A stretch of DNA of 64,000 bases, from contig JAPONM010000036.1 of NCBI GenBank assembly GCA_026713925.1, positions 1 to 64,000 on the forward strand. The letters are read 5' to 3'. Origin of the DNA: Gammaproteobacteria bacterium. GTDB lineage: Bacteria > Pseudomonadota > Gammaproteobacteria > UBA4575. Below, piece by piece: positions 8,729-18,104 of the stretch (position 1 is the first letter of the stretch; every line of letters begins with the position of its first letter). A model generated the notes under the pieces. The model saw nothing but the letters and a program-made list of their open reading frames with translations, made no database searches and was not told the DNA's origin. A program made the position numbers and the translations under genes.

Positions 8729-9727
8729 TCATTCCCGAACCATCAACACAGCTGCACCATTCAACCTTCCGTAGCGCAAATCTTCAAGTGCCCGGTTGGC
8801 TTCACTGAGCGGATATCGATGGATGTGTGTCTGCACCGGTATCTGCCCGAGTACCTCAAAAAACTCCGCCCCGTCCTTGCGGGTAAGATTTGCAACCGAA
8901 CTGATTTGCCGTTCACCCCAGAGACTGGCATACGGAAATGACGGGATATCACTCATGTGGATGCCACCACATACCACCGCTCCGCCCTTGCGAACACTGT
9001 GCAGCGCACAGGGAACCAGATTTCCCGTCGGAGCAAAAATTATTGCGCAATCCAGTCTATCCGGCAGCACCTGGTCTGAACCTCCGGCCCAGGTTGCCCC
9101 CAGCCGGTAGGCGAATTGCTGGGCATCCAGATCATGTGGTCGTGTGAACGCGAAAAAATTGCTGCCACGGTGAATAATGATTTGCGCAAGAATATGTGCT
9201 GCAGCCCCGAAACCGAACAGGCCGATCTTCTCATTATGCAGACATAGTGTATCTGCAATTTTCAGACACCTGTATCCGATCAGCCCGGCACACAACAGGG
9301 GTGCCAGTTGTTCAGCACTGGTAACCTTGTCCACCGGTATGCAATACCGGTAATCAGCAGTTGTGTATTCACAATACCCGCCATCCAGCTGATACCCGGT
9401 AAACCTCGCATGCTCACACAGGTTTTCCTTGTGGATACGGCAAAAGACACAGTCCCCGCATGTCCAGCCCAGCCATGGAATCCCAACCCGCATGCCCGGC
9501 TCCAATAGCGCATCGGGTCCAGCATCAACAACTTCGCCAACGATCTCATGTCCTGGGATAACCGGCACATGAATATCCGGCAGTTCACCATCGACCAGAT
9601 GCAGGTCCGTTCTGCAGACACCACATGCCGTAACCCTGATCAGCACTTCATTTTTTCCAGGCTGAGGAACCGGCAATTCAACCGGCTCAAGAGGCTGCCC
9701 CGTCGTATTCAAGATCATAGCTCGCAT
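8729..9727 (-). CDS. Zinc-dependent alcohol dehydrogenase family protein
   Basis: A 332-residue medium-chain dehydrogenase. Numbered from the chosen Met, it has the catalytic zinc motif CGVCRTDLH (Cys38), GHE at 59-61, the four structural zinc cysteines in CGDCVFCRIHKENLC, and a Rossmann glycine motif GLFGFGAAAH. It should oxidise an alcohol or reduce an aldehyde with NAD(P); the substrate is not predictable. The Met at 9727 is preferred over the Met two codons upstream because it has GAGAGG 6 nt before it. The gene stands alone. Confidence 0.88.
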   Translation of the reverse strand: MRAMILNTTGQPLEPVELPVPQPGKNEVLIRVTACGVCRTDLHLVDGELPDIHVPVIPGHEIVGEVVDAGPDALLEPGMRVGIPWLGWTCGDCVFCRIHKENLCEHARFTGYQLDGGYCEYTTADYRYCIPVDKVTSAEQLAPLLCAGLIGYRCLKIADTLCLHNEKIGLFGFGAAAHILAQIIIHRGSNFFAFTRPHDLDAQQFAYRLGATWAGGSDQVLPDRLDCAIIFAPTGNLVPCALHSVRKGGAVVCGGIHMSDIPSFPYASLWGERQISSVANLTRKDGAEFFEVLGQIPVQTHIHRYPLSEANRALEDLRYGRLNGAAVLMVRE

Positions 9728-9948
9728 AGACATCCTCTCTCAGATCCAAACCTGAAGCTTATTGTACCGGGTCACAGGTCCGCACGGGCGACAAAAGCAA
9801 GCCGCTTTGCCGGGTTGTGGCAATCCGAAAAGATTGTGTTGATGCAACCGCACCAGGCGGTGCCGTGAAAGGACCTGCCTGTAACCCGAACTGCGCATTC
9901 ACTTTCCAGGGTCCAAAAAAAACAGCAACCAGAGTCCTACCTGCGCCC

Positions 9949-10746
9949 CTAGAAAAACAGCTCCTTCAAACGGGTGCCCGGCTCTTCAGCGACCATGAAG
10001 GCTTCGCCTACGAGAAAGGAGTTGACACCCTTTTCCGTCATCAGGGCAATATCCCCTTTCGTGTGGATACCACTTTCAGTGATCACATGGCAGGTATCCG
10101 GAATTTCAGGCAAAAGCCTGAAAGTAGTATTCAAGGTCGTTTCAAAGTTCTGCAGATTGCGGTTGTTGATCCCTAGCAACGTGGGATCAAGCTCAAGGGC
10201 ACGCCCCAGTTCTTCTTCATTGTGCACTTCTATCAGCACATCCAGATACAATTCTTTGGCAAGGGCATTCAGCTCTGCCATTTGTTCATCTCCCAGTGCA
10301 GCAGCGATCAACAGCACACAATCCGCATCGACAGCGCGGGTCTCGTATACCTGGTAGGTATCAATGATGAAATCCTTGCGCAGGATCGGCAGGAAACAGG
10401 CCTTACGAGACAATTCCAGAACAGCACAGGAGCCTTTAAAGAAATGGCTGTCCGTCAGAACCGAAAGACAGGTCGCACCATTCACCTGATAGCTGGCTGC
10501 AATTTGCATGGGATTGAAATTTTCTCGCAGGATCCCCCTGCTGGGAGACGCTCGCTTGATTTCAGCGATAACGCCGGGTCGATTTGCCCGCTGAGCATTG
10601 CGCAGTGCAAACTCAAATCCTCTCGGCGCTGGAGCCTCCTGCGCCCATTCCTCTAGCGTTTCCAAGGGTACGCGCTGCTTGCGTTCAACCAGTTCGCTTT
10701 TTTTATGTTTGATAATTTCCGTGAGAATTTCAGGCTGCTCGGACAT
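9949..10746 (-). CDS. trpC: Indole-3-glycerol phosphate synthase
   Basis: TrpC closes the ring of carboxyphenylamino-deoxyribulose 5-phosphate to indole-3-glycerol phosphate in tryptophan synthesis. The 265-residue TIM barrel shows PGVIAEIKRASPSRG, LRKDFIIDTYQVYE, LGINNRNL and ITESGI, the usual substrate-binding and catalytic stretches. It is a stand-alone TrpC, not fused to TrpF. The open frame continues upstream through trpD, but the Met of MSEQPEILTEIIKHK at 10746 is the family start and lies 1 nt after the trpD stop. It is the last gene of trpG-trpD-trpC. Confidence 0.97.
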   Translation of the reverse strand: MSEQPEILTEIIKHKKSELVERKQRVPLETLEEWAQEAPAPRGFEFALRNAQRANRPGVIAEIKRASPSRGILRENFNPMQIAASYQVNGATCLSVLTDSHFFKGSCAVLELSRKACFLPILRKDFIIDTYQVYETRAVDADCVLLIAAALGDEQMAELNALAKELYLDVLIEVHNEEELGRALELDPTLLGINNRNLQNFETTLNTTFRLLPEIPDTCHVITESGIHTKGDIALMTEKGVNSFLVGEAFMVAEEPGTRLKELFF

Positions 10747-10747
10747 G

Positions 10748-11779
10748 TTAAAATTCATTGGTATATGTGATGAACTGCCGAAACTTGTTCGCCGCCTCAC
10801 CGCTCGCGATGGTCGACCCTGCCAACTCGATACCTTCTGCCAGAGTTGAAACCTGATTGCAGGCATACAGTGCTGCACCAGCATTGAGCTTTACAATTTC
10901 AGATGCAGCATTTGTCTTACGGCTGAAGGCAGCATTCACCATTGCCAGGCTCTGCTGTACATCGTGTACCACAATATCATCAAGATCGTAGGGTTCGATG
11001 CCGAATTGCCAGGGAGAAATCCGGTAAGTAGTCACCCTGTCTTCCTTTAATTCAGCCACCTTTGTTTCACTCGCGGTACTGATTTCATCCAGACCGTCAT
11101 CGGCATGTATGACCAGTGCGTGTTTGCTACCGAGCAACTGCAGCACCTGTGCAATAGGCTCAACCCAGGTGCTGGCAAACACTCCGAGCACCTGGTGCTG
11201 TGCGCCAGCGGGATTCGTCAACGGACCCAGCAGGTTAAACATCGTGCGTACACCCAGTTCCCTGCGTACGCCTGCTGCATGTTTCATGGCACTGTGATGC
11301 GCTGGTGCAAACAAAAAGCCTATACCTACTTCCTCGATACACCGTGCAACCTGTACCGGTGTCAACTCCAGATTGACTCCTGCTGCCTCCAGCACGTCCG
11401 CACTGCCGCTTGTGCCAGACACTGAACGGTTACCATGCTTGGCCACACTACCTCCTGCAGCCGCCACCACAAATGCTGCAGCAGTGGAAATATTGAATGT
11501 TCCCTTGGCATCACCACCCGTACCGCAGGTATCAACGAGACAGTCTGTGGGCACCTTGACTCTGGTTGAAAATTCACGCATCACGGATGCCGCAGCTGCT
11601 AGCTCCGCTGCAGTCTCCCCCTTCATGCGCAGACCTACCAAGAGGCCTGCGATCTGCGCAGGCGTTGCATGACCGGACATGACTGCGCGCATTACAGCAG
11701 TCATCTGCTCACCGGCAAGGTCGTGCCCCTCGACTGCAGCCTGGATGGCTTGCTGGATATCTATTGCCTGTCCGCTCAT
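10748..11779 (-). CDS. trpD: Anthranilate phosphoribosyltransferase
   Basis: TrpD transfers the phosphoribosyl group of PRPP to anthranilate. The 343-residue product has the PRPP-binding GTGGD at 86-90 and [19 protein letters not shown] from 114. It is not fused to TrpG. The start overlaps the trpG stop by 4 bp (ATGA), so the genes are translationally coupled, and trpC follows after 1 nt. Confidence 0.97.
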   Translation of the reverse strand: MSGQAIDIQQAIQAAVEGHDLAGEQMTAVMRAVMSGHATPAQIAGLLVGLRMKGETAAELAAAASVMREFSTRVKVPTDCLVDTCGTGGDAKGTFNISTAAAFVVAAAGGSVAKHGNRSVSGTSGSADVLEAAGVNLELTPVQVARCIEEVGIGFLFAPAHHSAMKHAAGVRRELGVRTMFNLLGPLTNPAGAQHQVLGVFASTWVEPIAQVLQLLGSKHALVIHADDGLDEISTASETKVAELKEDRVTTYRISPWQFGIEPYDLDDIVVHDVQQSLAMVNAAFSRKTNAASEIVKLNAGAALYACNQVSTLAEGIELAGSTIASGEAANKFRQFITYTNEF

Positions 11780-12366
11780 TTCTGCATGTTCTGGTGAATG
11801 AAATTCGTCAATACATGATGCCCGAAGTCAGTCAGAATTGATTCAGGGTGGAACTGTACACCTTCCACTGAAAGCTGTTTGTGCCGTATTCCCATGATCT
11901 CATCCATGTCACCTGAATCGGTCTGCGTCCATGCAGTAATTTCCAGACATTCCGGCACACTTGCCTTCTCAATTACCAAGGAATGGTAACGGGTCGCTGT
12001 AAACGGGTTGTCGCACTGCTCAAAAACATGTGTATTGTGATGGTATATCTCAGACGTTTTGCCATGCATGACTTTATTCGCCCTGACGATATTCCCCCCA
12101 TAGGCCTGCCCGATACTCTGATGCCCGAGACAAACGCCGAGAATCGGGATCTGTTCGCCCAACGCGCAAATGACTTCCAGTGAGATTCCGGCTTCGTTGG
12201 GGGTACATGGACCTGGAGAAATGACGATATGATCAGGACCCAGAACCCTGATTTCTTCAATCCCGATCTGATCATTACGTACGACCTTGACATCCTCGCC
12301 AATTTCTCCGAGGTACTGCACCAGGTTATAGGTAAAAGAGTCATAATTGTCGATCATCAGCACCAT
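11776..12366 (-). CDS. trpG: Anthranilate synthase glutamine amidotransferase component
   Basis: TrpG (component II) supplies ammonia from glutamine to TrpE. The 196-residue class I glutamine amidotransferase has its nucleophile Cys79 in LGVCLGHQ and His173/Glu175 in FHPES. The start Met is preceded by GGAGAG at 9 nt. It is the first gene of trpG-trpD-trpC, while trpE is 1.6 kb away with other DNA between. In Pseudomonas the same type of protein may also serve 4-aminobenzoate synthase (PabA). A small ORF with a strong ribosome binding site lies about 100 bp upstream on the same strand. Confidence 0.96.
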   Translation of the reverse strand: MVLMIDNYDSFTYNLVQYLGEIGEDVKVVRNDQIGIEEIRVLGPDHIVISPGPCTPNEAGISLEVICALGEQIPILGVCLGHQSIGQAYGGNIVRANKVMHGKTSEIYHHNTHVFEQCDNPFTATRYHSLVIEKASVPECLEITAWTQTDSGDMDEIMGIRHKQLSVEGVQFHPESILTDFGHHVLTNFIHQNMQK

Positions 12367-12467
12367 AGAAACAATCTCTCCAGCTTACAAATTTCAAAGA
12401 TTATTGCCTGACACCCGTGCCGACAGTCCCATCTGCTAATTCAGCCGACGGTTGCGAACCTGTTGCA

Positions 12468-12563
12468 TCAGATTGCTACTAAGCAGTTTGTCGCTGATTC
12501 CGTTGAAACTGGAACTTCATAACCTTGAAGTACGAAATTCTGTGTGAAGCAGGGCTTATTCAT
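12468..12563 (-). CDS. Small ORF, 31 residues, PqqA-like peptide candidate
   Basis: A 31-codon frame begins at an ATG with a perfect AAGGAG 9 nt upstream (12573-12578). Residues 3-17 read KPCFTQNFVLQGYEV. PqqA precursors have the pattern KPxFTxxxxxGFEVTxY, so Lys, Pro, Phe, Thr, Gly, an aromatic residue and Glu-Val recur, allowing a two-residue insertion. The Tyr four residues after Glu, which PQQ formation needs, is Ser here. The peptide ends SATNCLVAI. No pqq gene or radical SAM gene is in the window. It has no Trp codon, so it is not a trp leader peptide. It could be a divergent RiPP precursor or a chance frame; the case rests on the ribosome binding site and the motif. Confidence 0.4.
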   Translation of the reverse strand: MNKPCFTQNFVLQGYEVPVSTESATNCLVAI

Positions 12564-12608
12564 ATGGTGTATCTCCTTGCTCGATACCCACGTACACCTG
12601 GCTTGCAA

Positions 12609-12663
12609 CCATACCCTCAGGTATGGCCTCACCTGGTGAGGCATCATGTCAAGCGGGCATGAT
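12609..12663 (-). promoter_or_regulatory. Three adjacent hairpins upstream of the small ORF
   Basis: Three inverted repeats follow one another: ccatacc/ggtatgg (12609-12615, 12620-12626), cctcacc/ggtgagg (12627-12633, 12635-12641) and atcatg/catgat (12643-12648, 12658-12663). The first two are perfect and touch each other. On the minus strand they fall 46-100 nt before the small ORF start, in its presumed leader. A regulatory leader or a small structured RNA is possible. Confidence 0.45.
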
Positions 12664-13084
12664 ACCACTTGGATGGCAGCAAGGCATTCTTGCCAAAACC
12701 GAGCACTGCTTGCTTTGCCCTGCTCCACATACAGACAGCACATTGAGTACATAACACGACAGGAATCTCTGCATTTGCTGTCATGCCCAGCATCGATAAC
12801 GCGATGTACGACAAGGTGAGGAACGGGACACGGACCTGCCAGTTAACAATTGCAGTCAAGTTGTCAAAATGCCTCCTTGCCTACCGGTGTGCCAGAATTC
12901 TTTCGACCGGATTCATGACCCTGAAGCTCATACCTTGTTTCATTGCCTCGGATATACAACCTGTCACTTGACACCGTAATTGAATGAACCACAATTCAAT
13001 CTCTGAAACTACAGGGTGGTGCAACACAACCGTTGCAGCATCAGGACAACCCCAGGGCTGTTAAAATTGAACAAGGAGCAACCA
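12664..13084. other. Intergenic DNA between small ORF and methyltransferase
   Basis: No gene recognised. Minus-strand frames here (up to about 95 codons) lack ribosome binding sites and family resemblance. A perfect TTGACA reads on the minus strand at 12867-12862, but its -10 partner is poor (TAACTG after 16 bp). The block may be part of DNA inserted between trpE and trpG. Confidence 0.4.
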
Positions 13085-13915
13085 GTGGCTGAAAAAAAGC
13101 CTGCAGATACTGTCACACAAACATACACTATGGGATACAGCGAAGAGTTCCAGAAGCTGCTTCGCCGTCGGAGTGCTGAGATCAGTGCGGCACACCTCCT
13201 CCCGCACCTCGAGCCGGGGCTTCGTGTTCTCGACTTCGGCTGTGGCCCCGGAACAATCTCTATGGGCCTTGCCAAGGCTGTTGAGCCCGGTGAATTACAC
13301 GGCATTGATATGGAAGGATCCCAGATCGAGATTGCCCAGACCGCTGCGTCGGCTGGCAGGCATGACAATACAGTATTCCTGAAAGGGGACATAGCTAGTC
13401 TCCCTTATCAAGATGACTACTTCGATGTCGCTCACTGCCATGCAGTGCTGATGCATGTACCGGATACACAGGCGGTACTGACGGAAGTACAGCGTGTACT
13501 GAAGCCTGGTGGACGGATCTCCAGCCGCGAGATGATCGGTGCTTCATCCTTTCTCGAACCTGAACCTGAAGACCTGGGTAACGCCTGGGAGGCCTTCAGG
13601 AAACTCATTCAGCTTAATGGAGGCCACCCTGAGATGGGGAAGGAACTCAAGCGTGCGTTGGTCGAAGCCGGCTTTCAGGATATCGAGGCTAGTGCCTCAT
13701 TCGAACTCTATTCTACTGCCGAAGATATCGAATTTTATCACGCGTTTGCCAGTGACTGGTTCTTCTCTACTCAAACAGTCGCGGCTCTCACGAAAGGTAG
13801 TCTGGCGAGTCAAGAGCAGGTTGAGCGCTGGCACACATTGCTGGACCAATGGAAGGATGAGCCGGGTGCATGTGCCGCAATTGGCTGGGGTGAAGCTATG
13901 GGGCGCAAGCCTTAA
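13085..13915 (+). CDS. Class I SAM-dependent methyltransferase
   Basis: A 276-residue methyltransferase of the UbiE/MenG-like superfamily. Motif I, VLDFGCGPGTIS (48-59), binds S-adenosylmethionine. It is followed by HGIDMEGSQIEIA, GDIASLPYQDDYFD and HAVLMHVPD, then RVLKPGGR. The substrate is unknown and need not be a quinone. The start is GTG at 13085, supported by AAGGAG exactly 6 nt upstream; the frame is open 23 codons further but without such a site. It lies opposite in strand to trpG and trpE, between them, and is probably an insertion into an ancestral trpE-trpG-trpD-trpC cluster. Confidence 0.9.
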   Translation: MAEKKPADTVTQTYTMGYSEEFQKLLRRRSAEISAAHLLPHLEPGLRVLDFGCGPGTISMGLAKAVEPGELHGIDMEGSQIEIAQTAASAGRHDNTVFLKGDIASLPYQDDYFDVAHCHAVLMHVPDTQAVLTEVQRVLKPGGRISSREMIGASSFLEPEPEDLGNAWEAFRKLIQLNGGHPEMGKELKRALVEAGFQDIEASASFELYSTAEDIEFYHAFASDWFFSTQTVAALTKGSLASQEQVERWHTLLDQWKDEPGACAAIGWGEAMGRKP

Positions 13916-13949
13916 GCACACCAGGTATCCAGCTGGTATTAAATTCTTT

Positions 13950-13975
13950 CAGACATGCGGTGTCACGCATGTCTG
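13950..13975. terminator. Perfect 10-bp hairpin between convergent genes
   Basis: Arms cagacatgcg (13950-13959) and cgcatgtctg (13966-13975) are perfect complements around a 6-nt loop. The hairpin lies between the convergent ends of the methyltransferase and trpE. No T run follows on either side, so termination may be factor-assisted or the hairpin may only protect 3' ends. Confidence 0.55.
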
Positions 13976-14008
13976 TAATGGATCGCGTGGAGGCTGCAGG
14001 AGCCAGGT

Positions 14009-15475
14009 TCAAGCAATCGATCTAGCAAGCTGCACGGCTTTCATCAAGGCCCCGGCCTTGTTGTTTGTCTCATCCCATTCATTGTCCGGGACAGAGTCGT
14101 GCACTATGCCTGCGCCGGCCTGAATGTAGAGTCTTTTATCCTTGATCACCGCAGTGCGAATTGCAATGGCAGTATCCATGTTTCCGTCCCAAGAAATATA
14201 CCCTACAGCCCCTGAATAGATGCCTCGTTTCACCGGTTCAAACTCACTAATGATTTCCATCGCGCGAATTTTAGGTGCGCCGCTTACTGTACCTGCCGGG
14301 AATACCGCCCTGAGCACATCTATCGCATCGAATGAATCTTTCAATTGCCCGGTCACATTTGAAACGATATGCATGACATGCGAATAGCGTTCAATAATCA
14401 TTTTGTCCGTCAGCACCACTGATCCGGTATCTGCCACCCTGCCCACATCATTGCGCCCAAGATCAATCAGCATTAAATGCTCGGCCAGCTCCTTGGGGTC
14501 CTGCAACAGTTCCTGCTCGACAAGCCGGTCATGACCGGGGTTCTTTCCTCTTGGCCGTGTTCCGGCAATTGGCCTGACAGTTACCTCGCCCTCTTCTAGT
14601 CGCACCAGAACTTCCGGAGATGAACCCACAATATAAAAATCCCCCATATTCAGGTAAAACATGTACGGAGAGGGATTCACGCTGCGCAATCCCCGATACA
14701 GGTTGATGGGGGGATCCTCAAACACGGTACTTTGTCGTTGCGACAGAACAACCTGCATGACATCCCCGGCTCGAATGTACTCACGCGTACGTTCCACTGC
14801 CCGCTTGAAGGAACTTTCAGAAAATTCTCTGGTAAAGTGTACGGGTGGACACTCTGAACAGGTTCCGGCCGGGCCTGGAACAGGTTGCTGCAAAACCTGA
14901 ACGAGATCATCCAGACGCTGCTGACCATCTTGAAAAGCCCGCTCTTCATTCGGGTTAACGTGCACAATTAAAAATATCTTGCCGTTCAGGTTGTCAAAAA
15001 CGACCAGTTCCCTGGACACCATCAGGAAAATATCAGGCGTCTGCAGAGCGTCCGTCTGGCTACTGCCTGCAAGCTTCGGCTCAATATATTTGACGGTATC
15101 ATAGCCAAAGTACCCGACCAGCCCACCGGTAAAGCGCGGCAACTCCGGGATCGCCGGCACATGGAACTGATGCTGAAACTTCTGTACCCATGCGAGCGGG
15201 TCTTTGGTCTGCGTTGAGCTCAAAACCTGTGCACCCCGTTCGTGCACAATTTTCTCCCCGAAAATCCTGATGCGCTCCGCACATGACAAGCCGATGACGG
15301 AATACCTGCCCCAGTTCTCGCCTCCCTGAACGGACTCAAACAGATAGGTATGGGGTTGATCAGCAAGCTTGAGGTACGTACTCAGGGGCGTATACAGATC
15401 AGCAAGAACTTCCCGCAGGAGTGGAACGTAGGTATAGCCCTGTTTTTTTAGCGCATCAAACTCGGCAAGTTGCAC
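14009..15475 (-). CDS. trpE: Anthranilate synthase component I
   Basis: TrpE makes anthranilate from chorismate using ammonia from TrpG. The 488-residue product has the N-terminal feedback region with FESVQGGE (the LLES-type tryptophan site) and the chorismate-binding domain with PIAGTRPRG, LIDLGRNDVGRV and GTVSGAPKIRAMEII. The frame is open another 55 codons upstream, into rpe. The GTG at 15475 is chosen because GGAG lies 5 nt before it and the family begins near FDALKKQGYTYVPL. It follows rpe by 34 bp. The gph gene often found between rpe and trpE is missing. Confidence 0.95.
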   Translation of the reverse strand: MQLAEFDALKKQGYTYVPLLREVLADLYTPLSTYLKLADQPHTYLFESVQGGENWGRYSVIGLSCAERIRIFGEKIVHERGAQVLSSTQTKDPLAWVQKFQHQFHVPAIPELPRFTGGLVGYFGYDTVKYIEPKLAGSSQTDALQTPDIFLMVSRELVVFDNLNGKIFLIVHVNPNEERAFQDGQQRLDDLVQVLQQPVPGPAGTCSECPPVHFTREFSESSFKRAVERTREYIRAGDVMQVVLSQRQSTVFEDPPINLYRGLRSVNPSPYMFYLNMGDFYIVGSSPEVLVRLEEGEVTVRPIAGTRPRGKNPGHDRLVEQELLQDPKELAEHLMLIDLGRNDVGRVADTGSVVLTDKMIIERYSHVMHIVSNVTGQLKDSFDAIDVLRAVFPAGTVSGAPKIRAMEIISEFEPVKRGIYSGAVGYISWDGNMDTAIAIRTAVIKDKRLYIQAGAGIVHDSVPDNEWDETNNKAGALMKAVQLARSIA

Positions 15476-15509
15476 ATCATCTCCACAATTATTCAGCAAG
15501 GGTACAGAC

Positions 15510-16193
15510 TCAAGAAACCGTTTGTCCCGCACTTGTGAGTTGCTTGCGCATTTCGGAAATCGTCTGTACATAATCCTGCGCTCCGAAGATTGCAGAACCG
15601 GCAACGAACGTATCGGCACCCGCTGATTTGATTTCTGCAATATTGTCCACTTTCACACCTCCATCCACTTCCAGGCGAACCGAAAGTCCTGACCGGTCAA
15701 TGAGGTTCCTCGCTGTCCTGATTTTGTCCATCACCGTGGGAATGAATTTCTGGCCACCAAAGCCCGGGTTGACCGACATCAGCAATACCATGTCGATTTT
15801 GTCCATCACATATTCAAGCGGGTCCAATGATGTGGCCGGATTGAATACCAGGCCCGCCTTGCACCCATGAGAGCCGATTAATTGCAGACTGCGATCGATG
15901 TGTTCGGAGGCCTCCGGATGGAATGTGATATAACTGGCCCCGGCTGCGGCAAAATCGGGAATTAACCGATCCACAGGTTTGACCATCAGGTGCACATCAA
16001 TTGGCGCATGAACGCCGTAGTCACGCAGGGCCTTGCACACCACTGGTCCGAAGGTCAGATTCGGGACATAGTGATTGTCCATCACATCAAGGTGAATGAT
16101 ATCCGCGCCTGCATCGAGCACAGCCGTCACTTCCTCACCAAGACGGGCAAGGTCAGCCGACAATATCGAGGGGGCAATCCAGTCTGTCAACAT
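15510..16193 (-). CDS. rpe: Ribulose-phosphate 3-epimerase
   Basis: Rpe interconverts ribulose 5-phosphate and xylulose 5-phosphate. The 227-residue TIM barrel shows [32 protein letters not shown] with metal-binding His34 and Asp36, [16 protein letters not shown] and LEVDGGV. It is upstream of trpE on the same strand, an association also seen in other gammaproteobacteria, and probably forms a two-gene operon with it. Confidence 0.97.
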   Translation of the reverse strand: MLTDWIAPSILSADLARLGEEVTAVLDAGADIIHLDVMDNHYVPNLTFGPVVCKALRDYGVHAPIDVHLMVKPVDRLIPDFAAAGASYITFHPEASEHIDRSLQLIGSHGCKAGLVFNPATSLDPLEYVMDKIDMVLLMSVNPGFGGQKFIPTVMDKIRTARNLIDRSGLSVRLEVDGGVKVDNIAEIKSAGADTFVAGSAIFGAQDYVQTISEMRKQLTSAGQTVS

Positions 16194-16330
16194 AATGAAG
16201 TACGCCTGTTTACGGGTACTGCACTTTAGCCTATAACCATATAATTTGCAGCCCGGTTCCAGTACACTTTATTCGTCGATGGTCACCTGTTGCCAGGCTT
16301 GGGCACGACAAAGCATAAAGAGCGCGAAAT

Positions 16331-16813
16331 ATGGATGTACATGCATACTATTTGCCTGTTGCGGCTGCGGCCCACTTGCTTGCAGCCGTGATCTGGGTAG
16401 GGGGCATGTTCTTCGCGTATATCATCCTTCGTCCGGCAGCGGCTAAGCTCCTCGAAGTGCCGCAACGCCTGAAACTATGGCGAAAATGCCTGATCACCTT
16501 CTTTTTCTGGGTATGGGTCTGCATTATTACCTTGCCCGTGACAGGCTACTGGATCATCTTTACCCATTACGGCGGCATGGCACGGGTCGGCTGGCACGTG
16601 CATGTCATGCAGGCAATCGGGATTATCATGATTCTGATATTTCTGCATGTATTTTTTGTACCTTTCAAGTACTTTCTCAGGGCACTGAAGCAGGAGAACT
16701 TCCAGGCCGCACTGGATCACCTCGCACAAATCCGGAGGTTTATGGGAATTAACCTGTCTCTGGGAATCATTGCACTGATTGCGGCGGGCGGATTGCGTTA
16801 TCTGGCCATATAA
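16331..16813 (+). CDS. CopD/HemJ-like integral membrane protein
   Basis: A 160-residue protein with four predicted membrane segments (about 8-30, 53-75, 84-110 and 137-158). The first segment has the motif AAHLLAAVIWVGGMFF and the third is preceded by GWHVHVMQAIG; paired histidines in such places mark CopD-family proteins. Some relatives take part in copper handling and others bind haem (HemJ-like). Which applies is not clear. It is 52 bp upstream of the SpmA/SpmB-like gene on the same strand and may be cotranscribed. A TATAAT at 16240-16245 could be part of its promoter. Confidence 0.75.
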   Translation: MDVHAYYLPVAAAAHLLAAVIWVGGMFFAYIILRPAAAKLLEVPQRLKLWRKCLITFFFWVWVCIITLPVTGYWIIFTHYGGMARVGWHVHVMQAIGIIMILIFLHVFFVPFKYFLRALKQENFQAALDHLAQIRRFMGINLSLGIIALIAAGGLRYLAI

Positions 16814-16865
16814 AATGAGCTGGTTCAATCCCTGGTAAAGTTCCTACCCGGCCCAGGTACCTATC

Positions 16866-18092
16866 ATGCTTAACTACATCTGGTTTGGATTTTTTGCAGC
16901 AGCCTTTCTCAGTTGCATCTATCAGGCCCTCGTACGGGACAACAGCGCAATTTTCACACAGGTGATTCAGGCCACGTTCGATATGGCCGCATTGAGTGTT
17001 GAAATATCATTGGGGCTCATTGGCGTGCTTTGCCTGTGGTTGGGATTTTTCACCATTGCCGAGCGGGCCGGTTTTGTCGACTTTCTGGCAAAGATCTTTC
17101 GCCCCTTGTTCAGACACCTCATGCCAGAAGTGCCTGGAAATCACCCTGCCATTGGTTCGATTACCATGAACATGGCTGCCAATATGCTAGGCCTTGACAA
17201 TGCTGCTACACCATTGGGGCTCAAGGCCATGCAGGACCTGCAGGAACTCAATCCGCAAAAAAACACTGCAAGCAATGCGCAAATCCTGTTTCTTGTTCTC
17301 AATACCTCATCCGTAACCCTGCTGCCCGTGACGATATTCCTGTTTCGTGCCCAGCAAGGGTCCACCGATCCTGCAGCAGTCTTTATTCCGATCCTGCTTG
17401 CAACCAGTGCCTCTACGCTCGCAGGGCTGTTGCTGGTTGCCTATATTCAGCGACTGAATTTGTTCAACAGGACCGTCCTGATGTACCTGCTGGGACTCGG
17501 GGTCCTGATCGGAGTGCTACTCATTTTCCTGCTGACCGGAGACAACGGGCTTGCTGCACGCTCAAGCCTGCTAGGCAACCTCTTGCTGCTGCTGGTAATC
17601 ATGTCTTTCCTGGCGCTGGGTCTAGTACGCAGGATCAATGTATACGATGCATTCATCGATGGCGCCAAACAGGGATTTGAAGTCGCAGTCAAGATCATTC
17701 CCTACCTGGTCGCGATGCTGGTCGCCATCGGCGTATTGCGTGCCAGCCTTGTTCTCGACCATGCACTGGAAATCGTGGCAAAGGTCCTGGCGACATTCGG
17801 ACTGAATACTGACTTCGTGGCAGCCCTGCCGACAGCCCTGATGCGTCCATTCTCAGGCAGCGGGGCCCGTGCGATGATGCTTGAAACCATGAACACACAT
17901 GGAGTGGACTCGTTTGCCGCCAATCTCGCCGCTACCATACAAGGCAGCACCGAAACAACTTTTTATGTGCTGGCAGTCTATTTCGGAAGCGTAGGTATAC
18001 AGCGCGTGCGCCATGCCATCGGATGTGGCCTGTTTGCAGACCTGACCGGAATCACCGCTGCGATTGCAGTGGGTTACTGGTTCTTTACCTGA
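16866..18092 (+). CDS. Nucleoside-recognition (SpmA-SpmB fusion) membrane protein
   Basis: A 408-residue polytopic membrane protein. The N-terminal half carries NHPAIGSITMNMAANMLGLDNAATPLGLKAM, typical of spore maturation protein SpmA. The C-terminal half has GAKQGFEVAVKIIPYLVAM and PFSGSGARAMMLE and GSTETTFYVLAVYFGSV, typical of SpmB. The two are fused, as known in many Gram-negative, non-sporulating bacteria. The Gate/nucleoside-recognition superfamily name suggests transport, but the substrate of this group is unknown. It converges on the reductase at 18105. Confidence 0.88.
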   Translation: MLNYIWFGFFAAAFLSCIYQALVRDNSAIFTQVIQATFDMAALSVEISLGLIGVLCLWLGFFTIAERAGFVDFLAKIFRPLFRHLMPEVPGNHPAIGSITMNMAANMLGLDNAATPLGLKAMQDLQELNPQKNTASNAQILFLVLNTSSVTLLPVTIFLFRAQQGSTDPAAVFIPILLATSASTLAGLLLVAYIQRLNLFNRTVLMYLLGLGVLIGVLLIFLLTGDNGLAARSSLLGNLLLLLVIMSFLALGLVRRINVYDAFIDGAKQGFEVAVKIIPYLVAMLVAIGVLRASLVLDHALEIVAKVLATFGLNTDFVAALPTALMRPFSGSGARAMMLETMNTHGVDSFAANLAATIQGSTETTFYVLAVYFGSVGIQRVRHAIGCGLFADLTGITAAIAVGYWFFT

Positions 18093-18104
18093 AGAAGAAT
18101 CCGC

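Noticed and set aside
12561-12578. Cloning-vector contamination at the small ORF
   Set aside because: The ribosome binding site and CATATG resemble a common expression vector but differ by a base, and the flanking DNA is not vector sequence.
12367-12608. trp leader peptide or attenuator upstream of trpG
   Set aside because: The small ORF there has no Trp codon, and no terminator with U tract follows it before trpG.
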